From positions 558,001-622,000 of the forward strand of contig OX044364.1 in the NCBI GenBank assembly GCA_943846735.1: a stretch of 64,000 nucleotides of DNA. The letters are read 5' to 3'. Below the pieces are notes generated by a model that saw only the letters and a program-made list of their open reading frames with translations, made no database searches and was not told the DNA's origin. Source of the DNA: CAJQLB01 sp905479065. GTDB taxonomy: Bacteria; Bacteroidota; Bacteroidia; Flavobacteriales; Flavobacteriaceae. A program made the position numbers and the translations under genes. Position 1 is the stretch's first letter. Each line of letters starts with the position of its first letter. Of the stretch, positions 18,709-28,668 are shown in pieces.

Positions 18709-19155
18709 TTACTCATGTTGACCATCATCAAAAACTTCAATGGCCACCTGTTTTTCTATTAAATCAGTGAATTTACCTTTGTATCTTGTCGCTTTTACAA
18801 TATGATTGTCAATCCAGTGATAATTTCCACCTCTAGGTTTGCCCATCAGTAGACTATGATAATTAAATCCATGTTTTTTTAACCACTGTTCTGTGTAAGC
18901 TCTTTGAGCTTCAGTTCTTGAAGTAAAAAAACAGATTCGATGTCCTTCGCTATACCACTTGTTGCATGTGGCTAGAGCATCTGGATATACTTCTGCCGTT
19001 AGCATTCGTTCTGGCTCTTCATTTGGTATATCTTCACCAATGGTTCCATCTATGTCGATAAGATAATTTTTTATATTTTCTGGTAATATTGGGCTAATAT
19101 TAGCGCCATTGTCTGTAATTTCTTTTAATAGATCATTTTCAGATTCTAAACTCAT
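18709..19155 (-). CDS. HAD-like phosphatase-fold protein
   Basis: The 148-residue protein has HAD motif I YLIDIDGTIGED (nucleophile D34, second D36), a motif II-like CFFTSRTEAQRAYTEQWL, a lysine region GKPRGGNYHWIDNH, and a late acidic FDDGQHE. This layout fits small HAD hydrolases. Homologues in Flavobacteriaceae are sometimes labelled phosphoheptose isomerase, which the sequence does not support. The substrate is unknown. It sits between the two iron-sulfur genes, 9 bases before the CCG gene, within the operon. Confidence 0.7.
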   Translation of the reverse strand: MSLESENDLLKEITDNGANISPILPENIKNYLIDIDGTIGEDIPNEEPERMLTAEVYPDALATCNKWYSEGHRICFFTSRTEAQRAYTEQWLKKHGFNYHSLLMGKPRGGNYHWIDNHIVKATRYKGKFTDLIEKQVAIEVFDDGQHE

Positions 19156-19165
19156 AGATAATTAT

Positions 19166-19537
19166 TTAATTATTAATTTCTTGTTGTTTGATAGCGGCAA
19201 AATCTTTTTTTGACACTCTAATATACATGGCAAGCTTTTTGGTCTCGTTGCTTTTTGACGGTTTGTTACGATGTCTTGAAAGATAGGCTAATCGAGACGC
19301 TTCTTTCTTAATTTTTTCAAGCTGTGATTCACTACAGTAATCACAAAATATTCTTGTGATTTCTATGGCTTTTAATTGTTGATTTACATATTGATATTCG
19401 GCATAAACCTTAATCTGTAAGGAATCTTTTTGGTAGCCTATTTGTGCATTTAAAACGTATATATTACCTATCAAACAAAATACCGCAAGGAACCCTGTTA
19501 TCTTTAATTTAGATATATGTTTTAGTCGTTTTTCCAA
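19166..19537 (-). CDS. hypothetical exported or membrane-anchored small protein
   Basis: A 123-residue protein with one hydrophobic segment (about 14-31, ITGFLAVFCLIGNIYVL) acting as an uncleaved anchor or signal, then a mostly charged, helical body with a C-x-x-C pair (IFCDYCSES) and a lysine-rich tail. Its start overlaps the end of the upstream iron-sulfur membrane gene by 16 bases, which shows translational coupling. No family is recognised. The CxxC pair and position within the Fe-S operon hint at a redox accessory role, but that is inference. Confidence 0.6.
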   Translation of the reverse strand: MEKRLKHISKLKITGFLAVFCLIGNIYVLNAQIGYQKDSLQIKVYAEYQYVNQQLKAIEITRIFCDYCSESQLEKIKKEASRLAYLSRHRNKPSKSNETKKLAMYIRVSKKDFAAIKQQEINN

Positions 19538-20823
19538 TTTAATCGATCCATTTGGTTATATGGCCAAGGCGCCCCATTATTTTCGATATTAGTCATCATG
19601 TTATTCAAATCTGTTGGAGCAGCTGACTGTTCCATGACAAGATAACGCCTCATGTCTAATATTATTGACAGCGGATTAATACTTACAGGACAAGCTTCAA
19701 CACAAGCATTACAAGACGTACAAGCCCAAATTTCTTCTCTTGTGATGTAGTCATCTAGTAATTGTTTGTTATCAGATTTGAATTCTCCTTTATTTTGATC
19801 CATATTTTTACCTACTTCCTCAATACGATCTCTGGTATCCATCATAATTTTTCTCGGAGACAACTTTTTCCCAGTCTTGTTTGCTGGACATTCATCCGTG
19901 CATCTACCACACTCGGTACATGTGTAAGCATTTAAAAGTTGTAACCAATTTAAGTCTTGCACATCACTTGCACCAAACTTTGCAGGAACCTCGTCATCAT
20001 TTTCAGGCACTGCAAATGGATCAACATTAGGGTCTAACATCATTTGAACTTCTTTCGTCACAGCATCGATATTGTCTAATTGTCCTTTTGGGTTAACACT
20101 GCCGTAATAGGTATTTGGAAACGCTAACAAAATGTGTAAATGCTTAGAAAAATAGAGGTAATTTAAAAAGATCAATATGCCTATAATGTGCAACCACCAT
20201 GCTGAACGTTCAATAAAATGAATACTTGATTCAGACATGTTCTCAAACCATGGAGCTATAAATTGACTGATAACATTACCAGTATTCATTGCTTGGAAAG
20301 ATGTATCAGTGGCATTCATCAATAGAAATAAAGACATCAAGACTATTTCAAAGTATAAAATGTAGTTGGCGTCGTTTTTTGGCCAACCCGTCATCTCTTT
20401 TTTCCAAAAACGGTTTAATTTCAATAGATTTCGTCTTGACCAAAAAATAAGGACTGCGACCAACACTAAAACAGCAAGAATTTCGAAGGATGCAATTAAA
20501 ATACCATATATGCTTCCTATCTTAGCAAAGATGCGGTGTGTTCCAAACAAGCCATCAATGATAATTTCTAAAACCTCGATATTAATGATGACGAATCCTA
20601 CATACACGATGATATGAAGTATTCCTGCTATTGGCCGTTTCACCATTTTACTTTGACCAAAAGCAATAAGGACCATGTTTTTCATCCGTTCAGATTGATG
20701 ACCGGAGGTGTCTACATCTTGTCCCAGCCCGATATTCCGTTTAAGCTTACGTATATTCAAAGCAAACATACCGATACCAGAAGCAAGGATTAAAAAAAAT
20801 AATATGTTAGGCAGGTAGGTCAT
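19522..20823 (-). CDS. membrane ferredoxin-type oxidoreductase (HdrE/DsrM-NarI-like with 2 [4Fe-4S])
   Basis: A 433-residue protein with about six transmembrane helices in the first 235 residues, including in-membrane histidines (GILHIIVYVGF, RSAWWLHIIGI, SKHLHILLAF) of the kind that ligate heme b in NarI/DsrM proteins. The cytoplasmic C-terminal half carries two cysteine motifs, CTECGRCTDECP near 299 and CTSCNACVEACP near 369, for two [4Fe-4S] clusters. It likely passes electrons between the quinone pool and the CCG-domain partner encoded downstream. It follows the MlaD gene by 2 bases. Confidence 0.87.
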   Translation of the reverse strand: MTYLPNILFFLILASGIGMFALNIRKLKRNIGLGQDVDTSGHQSERMKNMVLIAFGQSKMVKRPIAGILHIIVYVGFVIINIEVLEIIIDGLFGTHRIFAKIGSIYGILIASFEILAVLVLVAVLIFWSRRNLLKLNRFWKKEMTGWPKNDANYILYFEIVLMSLFLLMNATDTSFQAMNTGNVISQFIAPWFENMSESSIHFIERSAWWLHIIGILIFLNYLYFSKHLHILLAFPNTYYGSVNPKGQLDNIDAVTKEVQMMLDPNVDPFAVPENDDEVPAKFGASDVQDLNWLQLLNAYTCTECGRCTDECPANKTGKKLSPRKIMMDTRDRIEEVGKNMDQNKGEFKSDNKQLLDDYITREEIWACTSCNACVEACPVSINPLSIILDMRRYLVMEQSAAPTDLNNMMTNIENNGAPWPYNQMDRLNWKND

Positions 20824-20825
20824 TG

Positions 20826-21791
20826 CTATTTTTTTTGCTCTTTAACAACATTTCCATCAGCATCATAGACTTTAGCCTTTTTTCCAAAAAGTGAAAAATG
20901 AACATAGCGTTTCGGGTTCAATCTCATGTCTAACAATAATGCTTCTATTTGCTTTGTGGCTCCTTCAAGATTGTCATACAAACCATCATCATTTAGCAAC
21001 TTACCCATGGAGCCTTTCCCACTTTCTAGACCAGTAATAACATTATTCATGGTACCAATGGTTTCTTGTAACTGGTTCATCGTGGTTGACAAATTAATTT
21101 TTGCTATAGAATCTGTTAATACTGAAAGGTTAGAAGATATGTCTTCTACGTTAGTAAGTGTATTCTGTAATTTATTTTTATTACCCTCAATTAATTGATT
21201 AATGGCTGTTGATGTTTGCTTAAATGACGAGATGGTCGTTGATAACTCAGAAATCCCTTTCTTCAGATTACCTTTAGTTTCGTTGTCAAATACTTGATTG
21301 ATATTAATTAGCAAAGAATCAGCACTCATAAGAATCATACTTAGTTTTTTCTCAAGCGGTGTTAATGTTTTACCAAACATATCTACTAACCCCAATTTTA
21401 TTGTTCCTCCAAGCATGTCACCAGATTCTATATTTGCTGCACCATCAAAAGCAGGTAAAATACGCACACCTTTACCACCAATGATACCCGTATCGTAAAT
21501 TTCAGCCTTACTATTAATTGAAATTTCAATAGAATTTTCGATGACAAGTTGAACTAAAATTTTCGCAGAGCCATCTTTGGTAAAACTTATATTTTGAACT
21601 TTTCCAATTAAATTTCCATTTAAAGTTACGGGATTAGATGAAGTTAATCCTTCAGTGTTATCATAGATAACATAAATCTTTCGAGATGAATCTAACAAAT
21701 TTTGCCCTTTTAAGTAATTAAATAAAAAGACAATCAATACAAGACTTGCTAATACTAAAATCGCAGTTTTTACTTCTCTAGAAATTCTCAA
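20826..21791 (-). CDS. MlaD/MCE-family lipid transport protein
   Basis: The 321-residue protein has one N-terminal membrane anchor (about 9-25), then an MCE domain (YVIYDNTEGLTSSNPVTLNG through GIIGGKGVRI, about 38-115). A long helical, Asn/Ser-rich tail includes the family-typical MGKLLNDDGLYDNLE. MCE proteins form hexameric rings or tubes carrying phospholipids between inner and outer membranes, with an ABC permease and ATPase encoded elsewhere. The gene lies 40 bases after the amidase gene and is second in the operon. Confidence 0.92.
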   Translation of the reverse strand: MRISREVKTAILVLASLVLIVFLFNYLKGQNLLDSSRKIYVIYDNTEGLTSSNPVTLNGNLIGKVQNISFTKDGSAKILVQLVIENSIEISINSKAEIYDTGIIGGKGVRILPAFDGAANIESGDMLGGTIKLGLVDMFGKTLTPLEKKLSMILMSADSLLININQVFDNETKGNLKKGISELSTTISSFKQTSTAINQLIEGNKNKLQNTLTNVEDISSNLSVLTDSIAKINLSTTMNQLQETIGTMNNVITGLESGKGSMGKLLNDDGLYDNLEGATKQIEALLLDMRLNPKRYVHFSLFGKKAKVYDADGNVVKEQKK

Positions 21792-21831
21792 ATTTTTATA
21801 GTTTGGTTCATGACAAAATTAAGAATAAATT

Positions 21832-22932
21832 TTAATTAGGGATGTATTTCGCAGCTTCTTTCAAGGATATCTGATCACCGTTTTTAAAAGCCACAATAAA
21901 ACTAGAAGTGTACCCTTTATTCACCGCTTTTATTTTTAAGGTTTTGATCACCTCAAGATTAGAAGTAGCTCCCAGATAGTATTTGTAAATACCATTTACG
22001 TACTTTCTGGAGATGTCCGTCAAACCTTTAAAATTAAATGTATTTGTTGCTAATTTTCGCTTTCCTGCAGCTATCTGAACTTTATATACAATTTTAGAGG
22101 TGACTTGGACACTCTCTTCAGTAACCTTGGTGATCACTTCTGAATCATCAATGATCACTTGGTCTGAACCATTTAAACTGTTTTTATATTTAACTATAGC
22201 CTCTGTAATTGAATTTGCCATTTGAGTTTGCCCACGATAAGAACTCAGGTATTTTCCTTCTTTTAAGTTGGTAATAAATCCTGTTTCAATTAATACACTA
22301 GGCATGTAAGTTTGATGTAACACAATAAAACCAGCTTGCTTTACACCTCTATTTTTACGTTTAAGTTTTGATGATAAACTATTTTGAACAAAACTTGCTA
22401 ATAAAATACTTTGATCAAGATAATCTTCATTCATTAAAATAAGACCGATAATAGATTCTGGTGCGTTGGGGTCATAACCTTCATATTGTCTTTCATAATC
22501 ATCCTCTAGAAGTATGACTTCATTTTCAGCCTTAGCCACATTAAAATTTGTCTCACCTCTTTTTGTCCCCAAAACCCAAGTTTCTGCACCATGAGCCTGA
22601 GAATCATGAGCATTGCAATGAACTGATACAAACAAATCAGCGTCTGCCCTATTTGCTATTGCACCACGTTCATGAAGATCAACAAAAACATCTGTCTTTC
22701 TAGTGTAGATCACTTTAATACCCTCCATTTTTTCCAATTGAGCGCCTATTTTTAACACTATTTCTAAAACAATTTTTTTCTCTGTATCAACTTTTGTAGG
22801 CCTTCCTGGATCTTTGCCACCATGACCTGCATCAAGAACAACTACAAAATCAGATTTATTCGACTGAGAAATGACTTGAGAACCACACAATAAAAAAAAA
22901 GATACTAAGATGGATACTAACGACGTTCGCAT
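21832..22932 (-). CDS. N-acetylmuramoyl-L-alanine amidase (Amidase_3)
   Basis: A 366-residue exported zinc amidase. The signal peptide ends near residue 22; the catalytic domain opens with VVVLDAGHGGKDPG, continues with a Glu ligand (TEKKIVLEI) and SVHCNAHDSQAHGAETW, and ends with the catalytic Glu in VLIETGFITN. An extra C-terminal region (about 280-366, YKVQIAAGKRKL) looks like a SPOR-type septal peptidoglycan-binding domain. It cleaves stem peptides from peptidoglycan, probably at division. It is the first gene of the seven-gene operon and divergent from lptD. Confidence 0.94.
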   Translation of the reverse strand: MRTSLVSILVSFFLLCGSQVISQSNKSDFVVVLDAGHGGKDPGRPTKVDTEKKIVLEIVLKIGAQLEKMEGIKVIYTRKTDVFVDLHERGAIANRADADLFVSVHCNAHDSQAHGAETWVLGTKRGETNFNVAKAENEVILLEDDYERQYEGYDPNAPESIIGLILMNEDYLDQSILLASFVQNSLSSKLKRKNRGVKQAGFIVLHQTYMPSVLIETGFITNLKEGKYLSSYRGQTQMANSITEAIVKYKNSLNGSDQVIIDDSEVITKVTEESVQVTSKIVYKVQIAAGKRKLATNTFNFKGLTDISRKYVNGIYKYYLGATSNLEVIKTLKIKAVNKGYTSSFIVAFKNGDQISLKEAAKYIPN

Positions 22933-23013
22933 AGTGGTAATTATAGCGTTACAATTGGATTGTTTTATTAATCATAAATTTCAGTTAATCACAAAAAACA
23001 CAAAAAAAATTAT

Positions 23014-23021
23014 GTAGTTTT
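23014..23021 (+). promoter_or_regulatory. -7 promoter element for lptD
   Basis: TAGTTTTG matches TAnnTTTG and lies 47 nt before the TTG start at 23069. No TTG at -33 is seen. Confidence 0.4.
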
Positions 23022-23068
23022 GGCTATTCAACAATCGAGCCATATTTACAAAAATACATTTAAAAGCG

Positions 23069-25786
23069 TTGCGAACAAATAGCTTTCATATTCTTTTCGT
23101 TTTAAGTTTTACAATGTTTATAAACATGTTCTGCTCTGCACAGGATATTCCAAAAAGAACTAAACCTGTAAAACCTCTCGTAACCGTAGACACCCTCAAA
23201 ATACCTCAAGATTCATTACAACGTATCTCAAAGCTAACAAAAGAACGCGATAGTATTACAAGAGATACCGTTCCAAAAAAGAAGGGCATGATTGAATCTC
23301 TTGTTAAATATACAGCCTCAGAATATGTGTCTTTTGACAGGGCGGAGCAAAAAACGTATCTCTACAACAATGCAAAAGTTACGTATATGGATATGGAAAT
23401 TACCGCCGGAATCATTGTCATTAATCATGAAAATAACGAGGTGTATGCAGGGAGATTAAAAGACACTCTAGGTAATTATTCTCAGGCACCCGTATTTAAA
23501 CAAGGATCTGATGTTATTGAACCAGACTCAATAAGATTTAATTTTAATTCGGAAAAAGCACTTATTTGGAACTCTCGGACTGAACAAAGCGGTGGTTATA
23601 TCAAGTCTGAAAAGACAAAAAAAGAAAATGATTCCGTGTATTTTATTAATCGTGGTAAATTTACAACCTCTGCCGATCCTGAAAATCCTGAATATTATTT
23701 CTTGATGCGCAATGCCAAGGTCGTTCCAGGAAAAAAAGTAGTGACAGGACTAACTAATATGTTTATAGCAGATGTTCCGACACCCATTGGCTTGCCATTT
23801 GCCTATTTCCCATTAACTAAAAAACAAACGTCGGGTGTTATTTTTCCTTCATTTGGAGAAGATAACCAAAGAGGATATAACATTCAAAATGGAGGTTATT
23901 ATTTTGCGATAAGTGATTATGCAGATTTGGCGGTTACGGGAGATTATTATACCAATGGCAGTTATGGTTTGAGAGTACAAAGTTCTTATGCTGTACGATA
24001 TAAATTTAGAGGGAATTTAAGTTTTAGATTTGAAAATTTAATTACGAGTGAGCGTGGTTTTCCAGATTATGCCAATAGTTCTATTTACAACCTTCGTTGG
24101 TCACATAATCAAGACTCAAAATCAAATCCAAACTCAAGGTTCTCTGCATCAGTCAATTTAGGAAGTAGTCGTTATTACCAACAATCAATTAATCAAGTTA
24201 ATGCTTCGAATTTTCTAAATAACACGCTGTCGTCGTCGATATCTTATTCAAAAACCTTTCAAGGTGAACCACAAGTTAATTTGAATATGACAGCAACGCA
24301 TTCGCAAAACACACAAACGCAAGTCATCAACATGACCTTGCCCACCTTTCAAGGTAGCGTAAGCCGTGTGTATCCCTTTGCACCTAAAAATGGTTCAAAA
24401 AAGGGATTGATACAAAACATCAATATGCAATACAACGTGCGTGGCGAAAACAGAATTCAAACAACAGACTCTTTATTCTTTAAAAAAGAAATGTTTGATG
24501 ATGCGAAAATAGGCATGAAACACAGCATACCACTAACCACTAACTTTAAGTTATTTAAATATTTAAGTTTGAGTGCGGGTGGAACTTACGAAGAAAATTG
24601 GACACTGAATACTGTTAATAAAACTTTTGATCAAGCAACACAAGAAGTTATTACGACAGATTTAAATAATTTTGACTCGTTTAGAACCTATAATTTATCG
24701 GCTAGTTTAGGGACAACTGTTTACGGTATGTTTGATTTTGGAGAGGATTCAAAAATACAAGCGATAAGGCATGTTATGCGTCCCTCTATTAGTTATAATA
24801 TATCGCCTGCATTTGATCAGTATTATGAAACATATGAGGTCATTGATGCAAACGGGCTAACAAGTGATGAAGTGGAATATACGCGTTTTGAAAACTCCAT
24901 TTTTGGCAGTCCAAACAGAAATCTTTCTAGTTCAATAGGATTGTCATTAGGTAATAATTTTGAAGCTAAAGTAAGAGATAAAGACAGTACTGCTACTGAG
25001 CCAAAAAAAATAATTTTATTAAACAATTTAAATTTTTCAACAGCATACAATATCGCAGCAGATTCTCTGGGATGGAGTCCTGTCCGTATGAGTGGTGGCA
25101 CACAACTTTTAAATAATAAAATGCGCATTAATTTTGGTGCAACTTTAGATCCATATGCTCTTGATAACAACAATAAAAAAATTAATGAATTCAATATCGC
25201 TAATGGCGGTAGTTTGTTTCGTCTTACAAGTGCTAATTTAACACTGAATTACTCTTTGAGTAGTCAAATGTTTGGTGGTAAAGAAAGTAAGAATAATTCT
25301 CAAAATAATCGTGCAAGGGAAGAAAGTATACAAAGTGGTGGTCGTGCCGATGATCTATTTGGAAAACCTCAAGATTTCTCGAACCGTCAATTAGAAACAA
25401 CATCAGCATCTACAGACGAAGACGAAGAAAAACCCAGTGAATTATACAATTATAAAGTTCCTTGGGATTTAAATCTTGCCTATGCTGTTAATTACACGAA
25501 TACTGCAAGACAAAATGAAATATCTTCTCACTCTTTAATGTTTTCAGGAAATGTCGATTTATCACCACGTTGGACAGTTGGTGCTTCTTCTGGTTATGAT
25601 TTAAAAAACAAAGGCATTACTTATACTCAGTTACGATTTGAACGTGATTTATTGAGTTGGAAACTTAATTTTTCATGGATTCCTTTTAGTACTCGTAGTT
25701 CTTGGAACTTTTTTATCGGGATCAAGAGTGGTATTTTAAAAGACATTAAATACGAGCAGCGACGACAAAGAGATCGACAACTATAA
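23069..25786 (+). CDS. lptD: LPS-assembly protein LptD homologue
   Basis: A 905-residue exported outer-membrane protein. After a signal peptide (about 1-25, ending MFCSAQ) comes an OstA/LptA-like beta-jellyroll region (LYNNAKVTYMDMEITAGIIV, about 95-260) and then a large beta barrel starting with the conserved PIGLPFAYFPLTKKQTSG. LptD inserts lipopolysaccharide in the outer leaflet with LptE. The initiation codon is TTG: no ATG or GTG lies between it and the hydrophobic core of the signal peptide. RidA follows 7 bases after the stop. Confidence 0.9.
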   Translation: MRTNSFHILFVLSFTMFINMFCSAQDIPKRTKPVKPLVTVDTLKIPQDSLQRISKLTKERDSITRDTVPKKKGMIESLVKYTASEYVSFDRAEQKTYLYNNAKVTYMDMEITAGIIVINHENNEVYAGRLKDTLGNYSQAPVFKQGSDVIEPDSIRFNFNSEKALIWNSRTEQSGGYIKSEKTKKENDSVYFINRGKFTTSADPENPEYYFLMRNAKVVPGKKVVTGLTNMFIADVPTPIGLPFAYFPLTKKQTSGVIFPSFGEDNQRGYNIQNGGYYFAISDYADLAVTGDYYTNGSYGLRVQSSYAVRYKFRGNLSFRFENLITSERGFPDYANSSIYNLRWSHNQDSKSNPNSRFSASVNLGSSRYYQQSINQVNASNFLNNTLSSSISYSKTFQGEPQVNLNMTATHSQNTQTQVINMTLPTFQGSVSRVYPFAPKNGSKKGLIQNINMQYNVRGENRIQTTDSLFFKKEMFDDAKIGMKHSIPLTTNFKLFKYLSLSAGGTYEENWTLNTVNKTFDQATQEVITTDLNNFDSFRTYNLSASLGTTVYGMFDFGEDSKIQAIRHVMRPSISYNISPAFDQYYETYEVIDANGLTSDEVEYTRFENSIFGSPNRNLSSSIGLSLGNNFEAKVRDKDSTATEPKKIILLNNLNFSTAYNIAADSLGWSPVRMSGGTQLLNNKMRINFGATLDPYALDNNNKKINEFNIANGGSLFRLTSANLTLNYSLSSQMFGGKESKNNSQNNRAREESIQSGGRADDLFGKPQDFSNRQLETTSASTDEDEEKPSELYNYKVPWDLNLAYAVNYTNTARQNEISSHSLMFSGNVDLSPRWTVGASSGYDLKNKGITYTQLRFERDLLSWKLNFSWIPFSTRSSWNFFIGIKSGILKDIKYEQRRQRDRQL

Positions 25787-25793
25787 AAACAAC

Positions 25794-26177
25794 ATGATGA
25801 AACAGATAATAGCGACACCAAAAGCTCCTGCACCAATAGGACCTTATTCACAAGCAGTTTTAAAAGGAAATACCCTGTATACTTCAGGGCAAATTGCCTT
25901 TAACCCGGAAACTATGCGTCTAGTTTTAGACGATATAAAAATAGAAACAACACAGGTTATGGACAACATGAAAGCCGTATTAGAGGCTGCGGGAATGACC
26001 TTTGAACATGTGGTGAAATCGTCTATTTTTATCAGTGATATGGATAATTTCACAAAAATAAATGAGGTTTACGGAACCTATTTTGATGAGGCAACTGCCC
26101 CAGCGAGAGAAACAGTGCAGGTGGCTCGATTACCAAAAGATGTCAATGTCGAAATAAGCATGATTGCTATCTTGTAA
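25794..26177 (+). CDS. RidA/YjgF family reactive imine deaminase
   Basis: A 127-residue RidA-type protein of full length: APAPIGPYSQAV at the N-terminus, LYTSGQIAFNPET, DNMKAVLEAAG, and the family signature APARETVQVARLPKDVNVEISMIAI with the substrate-binding Arg. It hydrolyses reactive enamine/imine intermediates from PLP enzymes. Two consecutive ATGs (25794, 25797) make the start uncertain by one residue. It is likely co-transcribed with lptD and ends exactly where the convergent peptidase gene ends, with no bases between the stop codons. Confidence 0.94.
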   Translation: MMKQIIATPKAPAPIGPYSQAVLKGNTLYTSGQIAFNPETMRLVLDDIKIETTQVMDNMKAVLEAAGMTFEHVVKSSIFISDMDNFTKINEVYGTYFDEATAPARETVQVARLPKDVNVEISMIAIL

Positions 26178-28442
26178 CTAGTTGTTATTTACCGGGGTAT
26201 TTTTAAGCAAATAATCTGTCATTAAATAATATAAGTGTCTGGTTGTATTTTGGCCTTCTCGAATACTGTGAGTTCTATTTGGATACGGCATGAATTGAAA
26301 CAACTTATGTTGCTTTATCAATTCATTGATAAGCAATTCTGCACTTTGATAATGCACATTATCATCAGCTGTTCCGTGTATTAGCAGTAAATTGCCTTCT
26401 AAGTTTTTTGCATGTGTTACTGGCGAACCTGCTATAAAATCATCTCTATTTTCTTGCGGTAAACCCATATAGCGCTCTTGGTAGATATTATCGTAAATTA
26501 ATTGATTTGATACTGCTGCAATAGCAATACCAGTTTTATAAATCTCTGGGTGTTTAAACATGAGGTTTAGGGTCATTGAACCTCCACCACTCCAGCCCCA
26601 AACCGCGGTTCTGTCATTATCGAGATACTCTAATTTTAAAATTTCCTTGGCAGCGTCAGCTTGATCTTTGACATTGATAACACCAATTTGTCTGTAAATA
26701 CTTTTACGCCAAGCACTACCCTTTAAACATGGCGTCCCTCTATTGTCCATATCAATAATGACATAACCTTTTTGAGCCATCATAATATTCCAAAGACCTA
26801 TGTGGGTGTCTGTAGCAACTTGTCCCCAGGGCTCACCATACACATGGAATAAAACTGGATACTTCTCATTTGGATCAAAATCAGTTGGCATTATCATTCG
26901 TACGTCAATAGCAATACCTTCTTCTGTCGTAACTGTCGTGAATCTAACCTCGGGTAAATCGAGGGTGCGAAGTCGCTTGTCGAAGTCCTTATTACTCGCT
27001 AAAGTTTTAATTGTGCTATGTGCTGGTAATTCAACCAATTGGGAACTTCGAGGTTTCAGTACATTTTGATGTATATGAATGGCATAAAGTCCATTAGGAG
27101 AAAAACTGTAATTGTTAACACCATCAAATATTTGAGGTGTTATTTGTCGTACTTCTCCCTTTCCTGATAAATCTGTTTTGTACAAATAGCGTTGCGTACT
27201 GTTGTTGGGTGATGCCATGAAATAAACGACGTTATTTGTGGCTGGCCTGATTGACGCAACATCAAAATCAAATGGTGTTAGGAGTAATTGTTCTCCAGAT
27301 GCGATGTTTATTTTATAAATATGTCGCCATGTTCCATTTTCTGTCATTCTTAAAAAAGCAGTATTGTTATCAACTAAAGGCAAATCATTATTTCCCCAGC
27401 CATCAGCTGAAATATCAGGATATCCTAAATCTACCCATGTTTCTTCTTCTTCAGTGTAAATGTTTTTTAAAGTTTTTGATGAGGGTTGGTATGACCAAAT
27501 ACTTAACTTGTTTTGGTGACGATTAAGTTGCTGAATTAACAACAAATCATCATTTACCCATTGCATACCAGGGAGATAATTATTCTTTTGATCGCCAGGA
27601 ACAGGTATCCAAATAGTTTGATTAGAGTTCATGTTGATAATACCCAATTTTGCTCCTGATGGTGTTCTTCCAACTTTTGGATATTGCAATGGTATGGGCT
27701 TTGAATAAATTGAATCTGTATTATTAATCATGAAAAAAGTTTCAATATCTGAAGCATCTATTTGCCAATACGCGATATAATTTGCGTTGGGACTCCAAGA
27801 AAAACCATCTCTTTTACCAAATTCTTCTTCATAAGCCCAGTCAAAGGTTCCATTTATAATAGCACCATCACCATCGGTGGTTAATTGTGTCATACTTCCT
27901 GTGGCAAAATCTTCTTTATAAATATTGAAGTCGTGCACATAGGCAACATATTTATTGTCCTTTGAGAATTTTGCAAACATTAACGATGATGCTTCAAAAG
28001 ATGCACCAAGCTGTTTGAGTTGGTTGGTTGTAAAGTCAAATACCCAATAATCTCCCTTACTATAGGAACGCCAAACACGGCTCGTATTGTTGAAGAATAG
28101 TACTTTTGAGCCATCTGATGACAATGTAAAACTACTTATTGATAAGGGCGTACCATCGATGGTTAGGGATTCTCCTGCAACGAAAACACTGCGCTTTTGA
28201 GTTTTGGTATCATAACGAATCAATTCGTCAGCATTGCTGATCGTTTGTGACTTTTCTACAATAATGTAAGCGTCACCGTTTTCTATCCACTGCATTGGCC
28301 GTTCATACTCCTGCACAAACTCATTTGAATTGTATATCCGGTCTAGCGATAACATCTCATCTTGTGACAGGTCTTGACTTTTTGTGGTGAGGGTAGTTAA
28401 AAAAGTGACTAACAGTAGTACTAAATTTAAACGATGATTCAT
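26178..28442 (-). CDS. dipeptidyl peptidase IV-type S9 serine peptidase
   Basis: A 754-residue exported peptidase of typical DPP-IV length: signal peptide to about residue 22, an eight-bladed beta-propeller with the substrate-anchoring double Glu in DWAYEEEFGKRDGF, and a C-terminal alpha/beta hydrolase. The triad is visible as S618 (GWSGGGS), D693 (GTADDNVHYQ) and H725 (RTHSI). It removes N-terminal X-Pro dipeptides in the periplasm and supports peptide use. The gene is monocistronic; its 3' end abuts ridA. Confidence 0.95.
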   Translation of the reverse strand: MNHRLNLVLLLVTFLTTLTTKSQDLSQDEMLSLDRIYNSNEFVQEYERPMQWIENGDAYIIVEKSQTISNADELIRYDTKTQKRSVFVAGESLTIDGTPLSISSFTLSSDGSKVLFFNNTSRVWRSYSKGDYWVFDFTTNQLKQLGASFEASSLMFAKFSKDNKYVAYVHDFNIYKEDFATGSMTQLTTDGDGAIINGTFDWAYEEEFGKRDGFSWSPNANYIAYWQIDASDIETFFMINNTDSIYSKPIPLQYPKVGRTPSGAKLGIINMNSNQTIWIPVPGDQKNNYLPGMQWVNDDLLLIQQLNRHQNKLSIWSYQPSSKTLKNIYTEEEETWVDLGYPDISADGWGNNDLPLVDNNTAFLRMTENGTWRHIYKINIASGEQLLLTPFDFDVASIRPATNNVVYFMASPNNSTQRYLYKTDLSGKGEVRQITPQIFDGVNNYSFSPNGLYAIHIHQNVLKPRSSQLVELPAHSTIKTLASNKDFDKRLRTLDLPEVRFTTVTTEEGIAIDVRMIMPTDFDPNEKYPVLFHVYGEPWGQVATDTHIGLWNIMMAQKGYVIIDMDNRGTPCLKGSAWRKSIYRQIGVINVKDQADAAKEILKLEYLDNDRTAVWGWSGGGSMTLNLMFKHPEIYKTGIAIAAVSNQLIYDNIYQERYMGLPQENRDDFIAGSPVTHAKNLEGNLLLIHGTADDNVHYQSAELLINELIKQHKLFQFMPYPNRTHSIREGQNTTRHLYYLMTDYLLKNTPVNNN

Positions 28443-28668
28443 AATGATGGACTTTTCAGATTCAAAGTGATACGAATTGTGATAAAGAATTACAAGATAT
28501 TTAATTTCCAGAAAGTTTCAAATGTTGCTGAAAAAAAACTTAACATAGATAAGACTTCAGCACCTTAACGAGTTTATAACATTAATGAAAAATTACAGAT
28601 GGGATGTAAGAATGCAGCGTTAATTTCTAGACATAACTATGTTCTCTAAAAGGAAGTAATTGTAAAGA

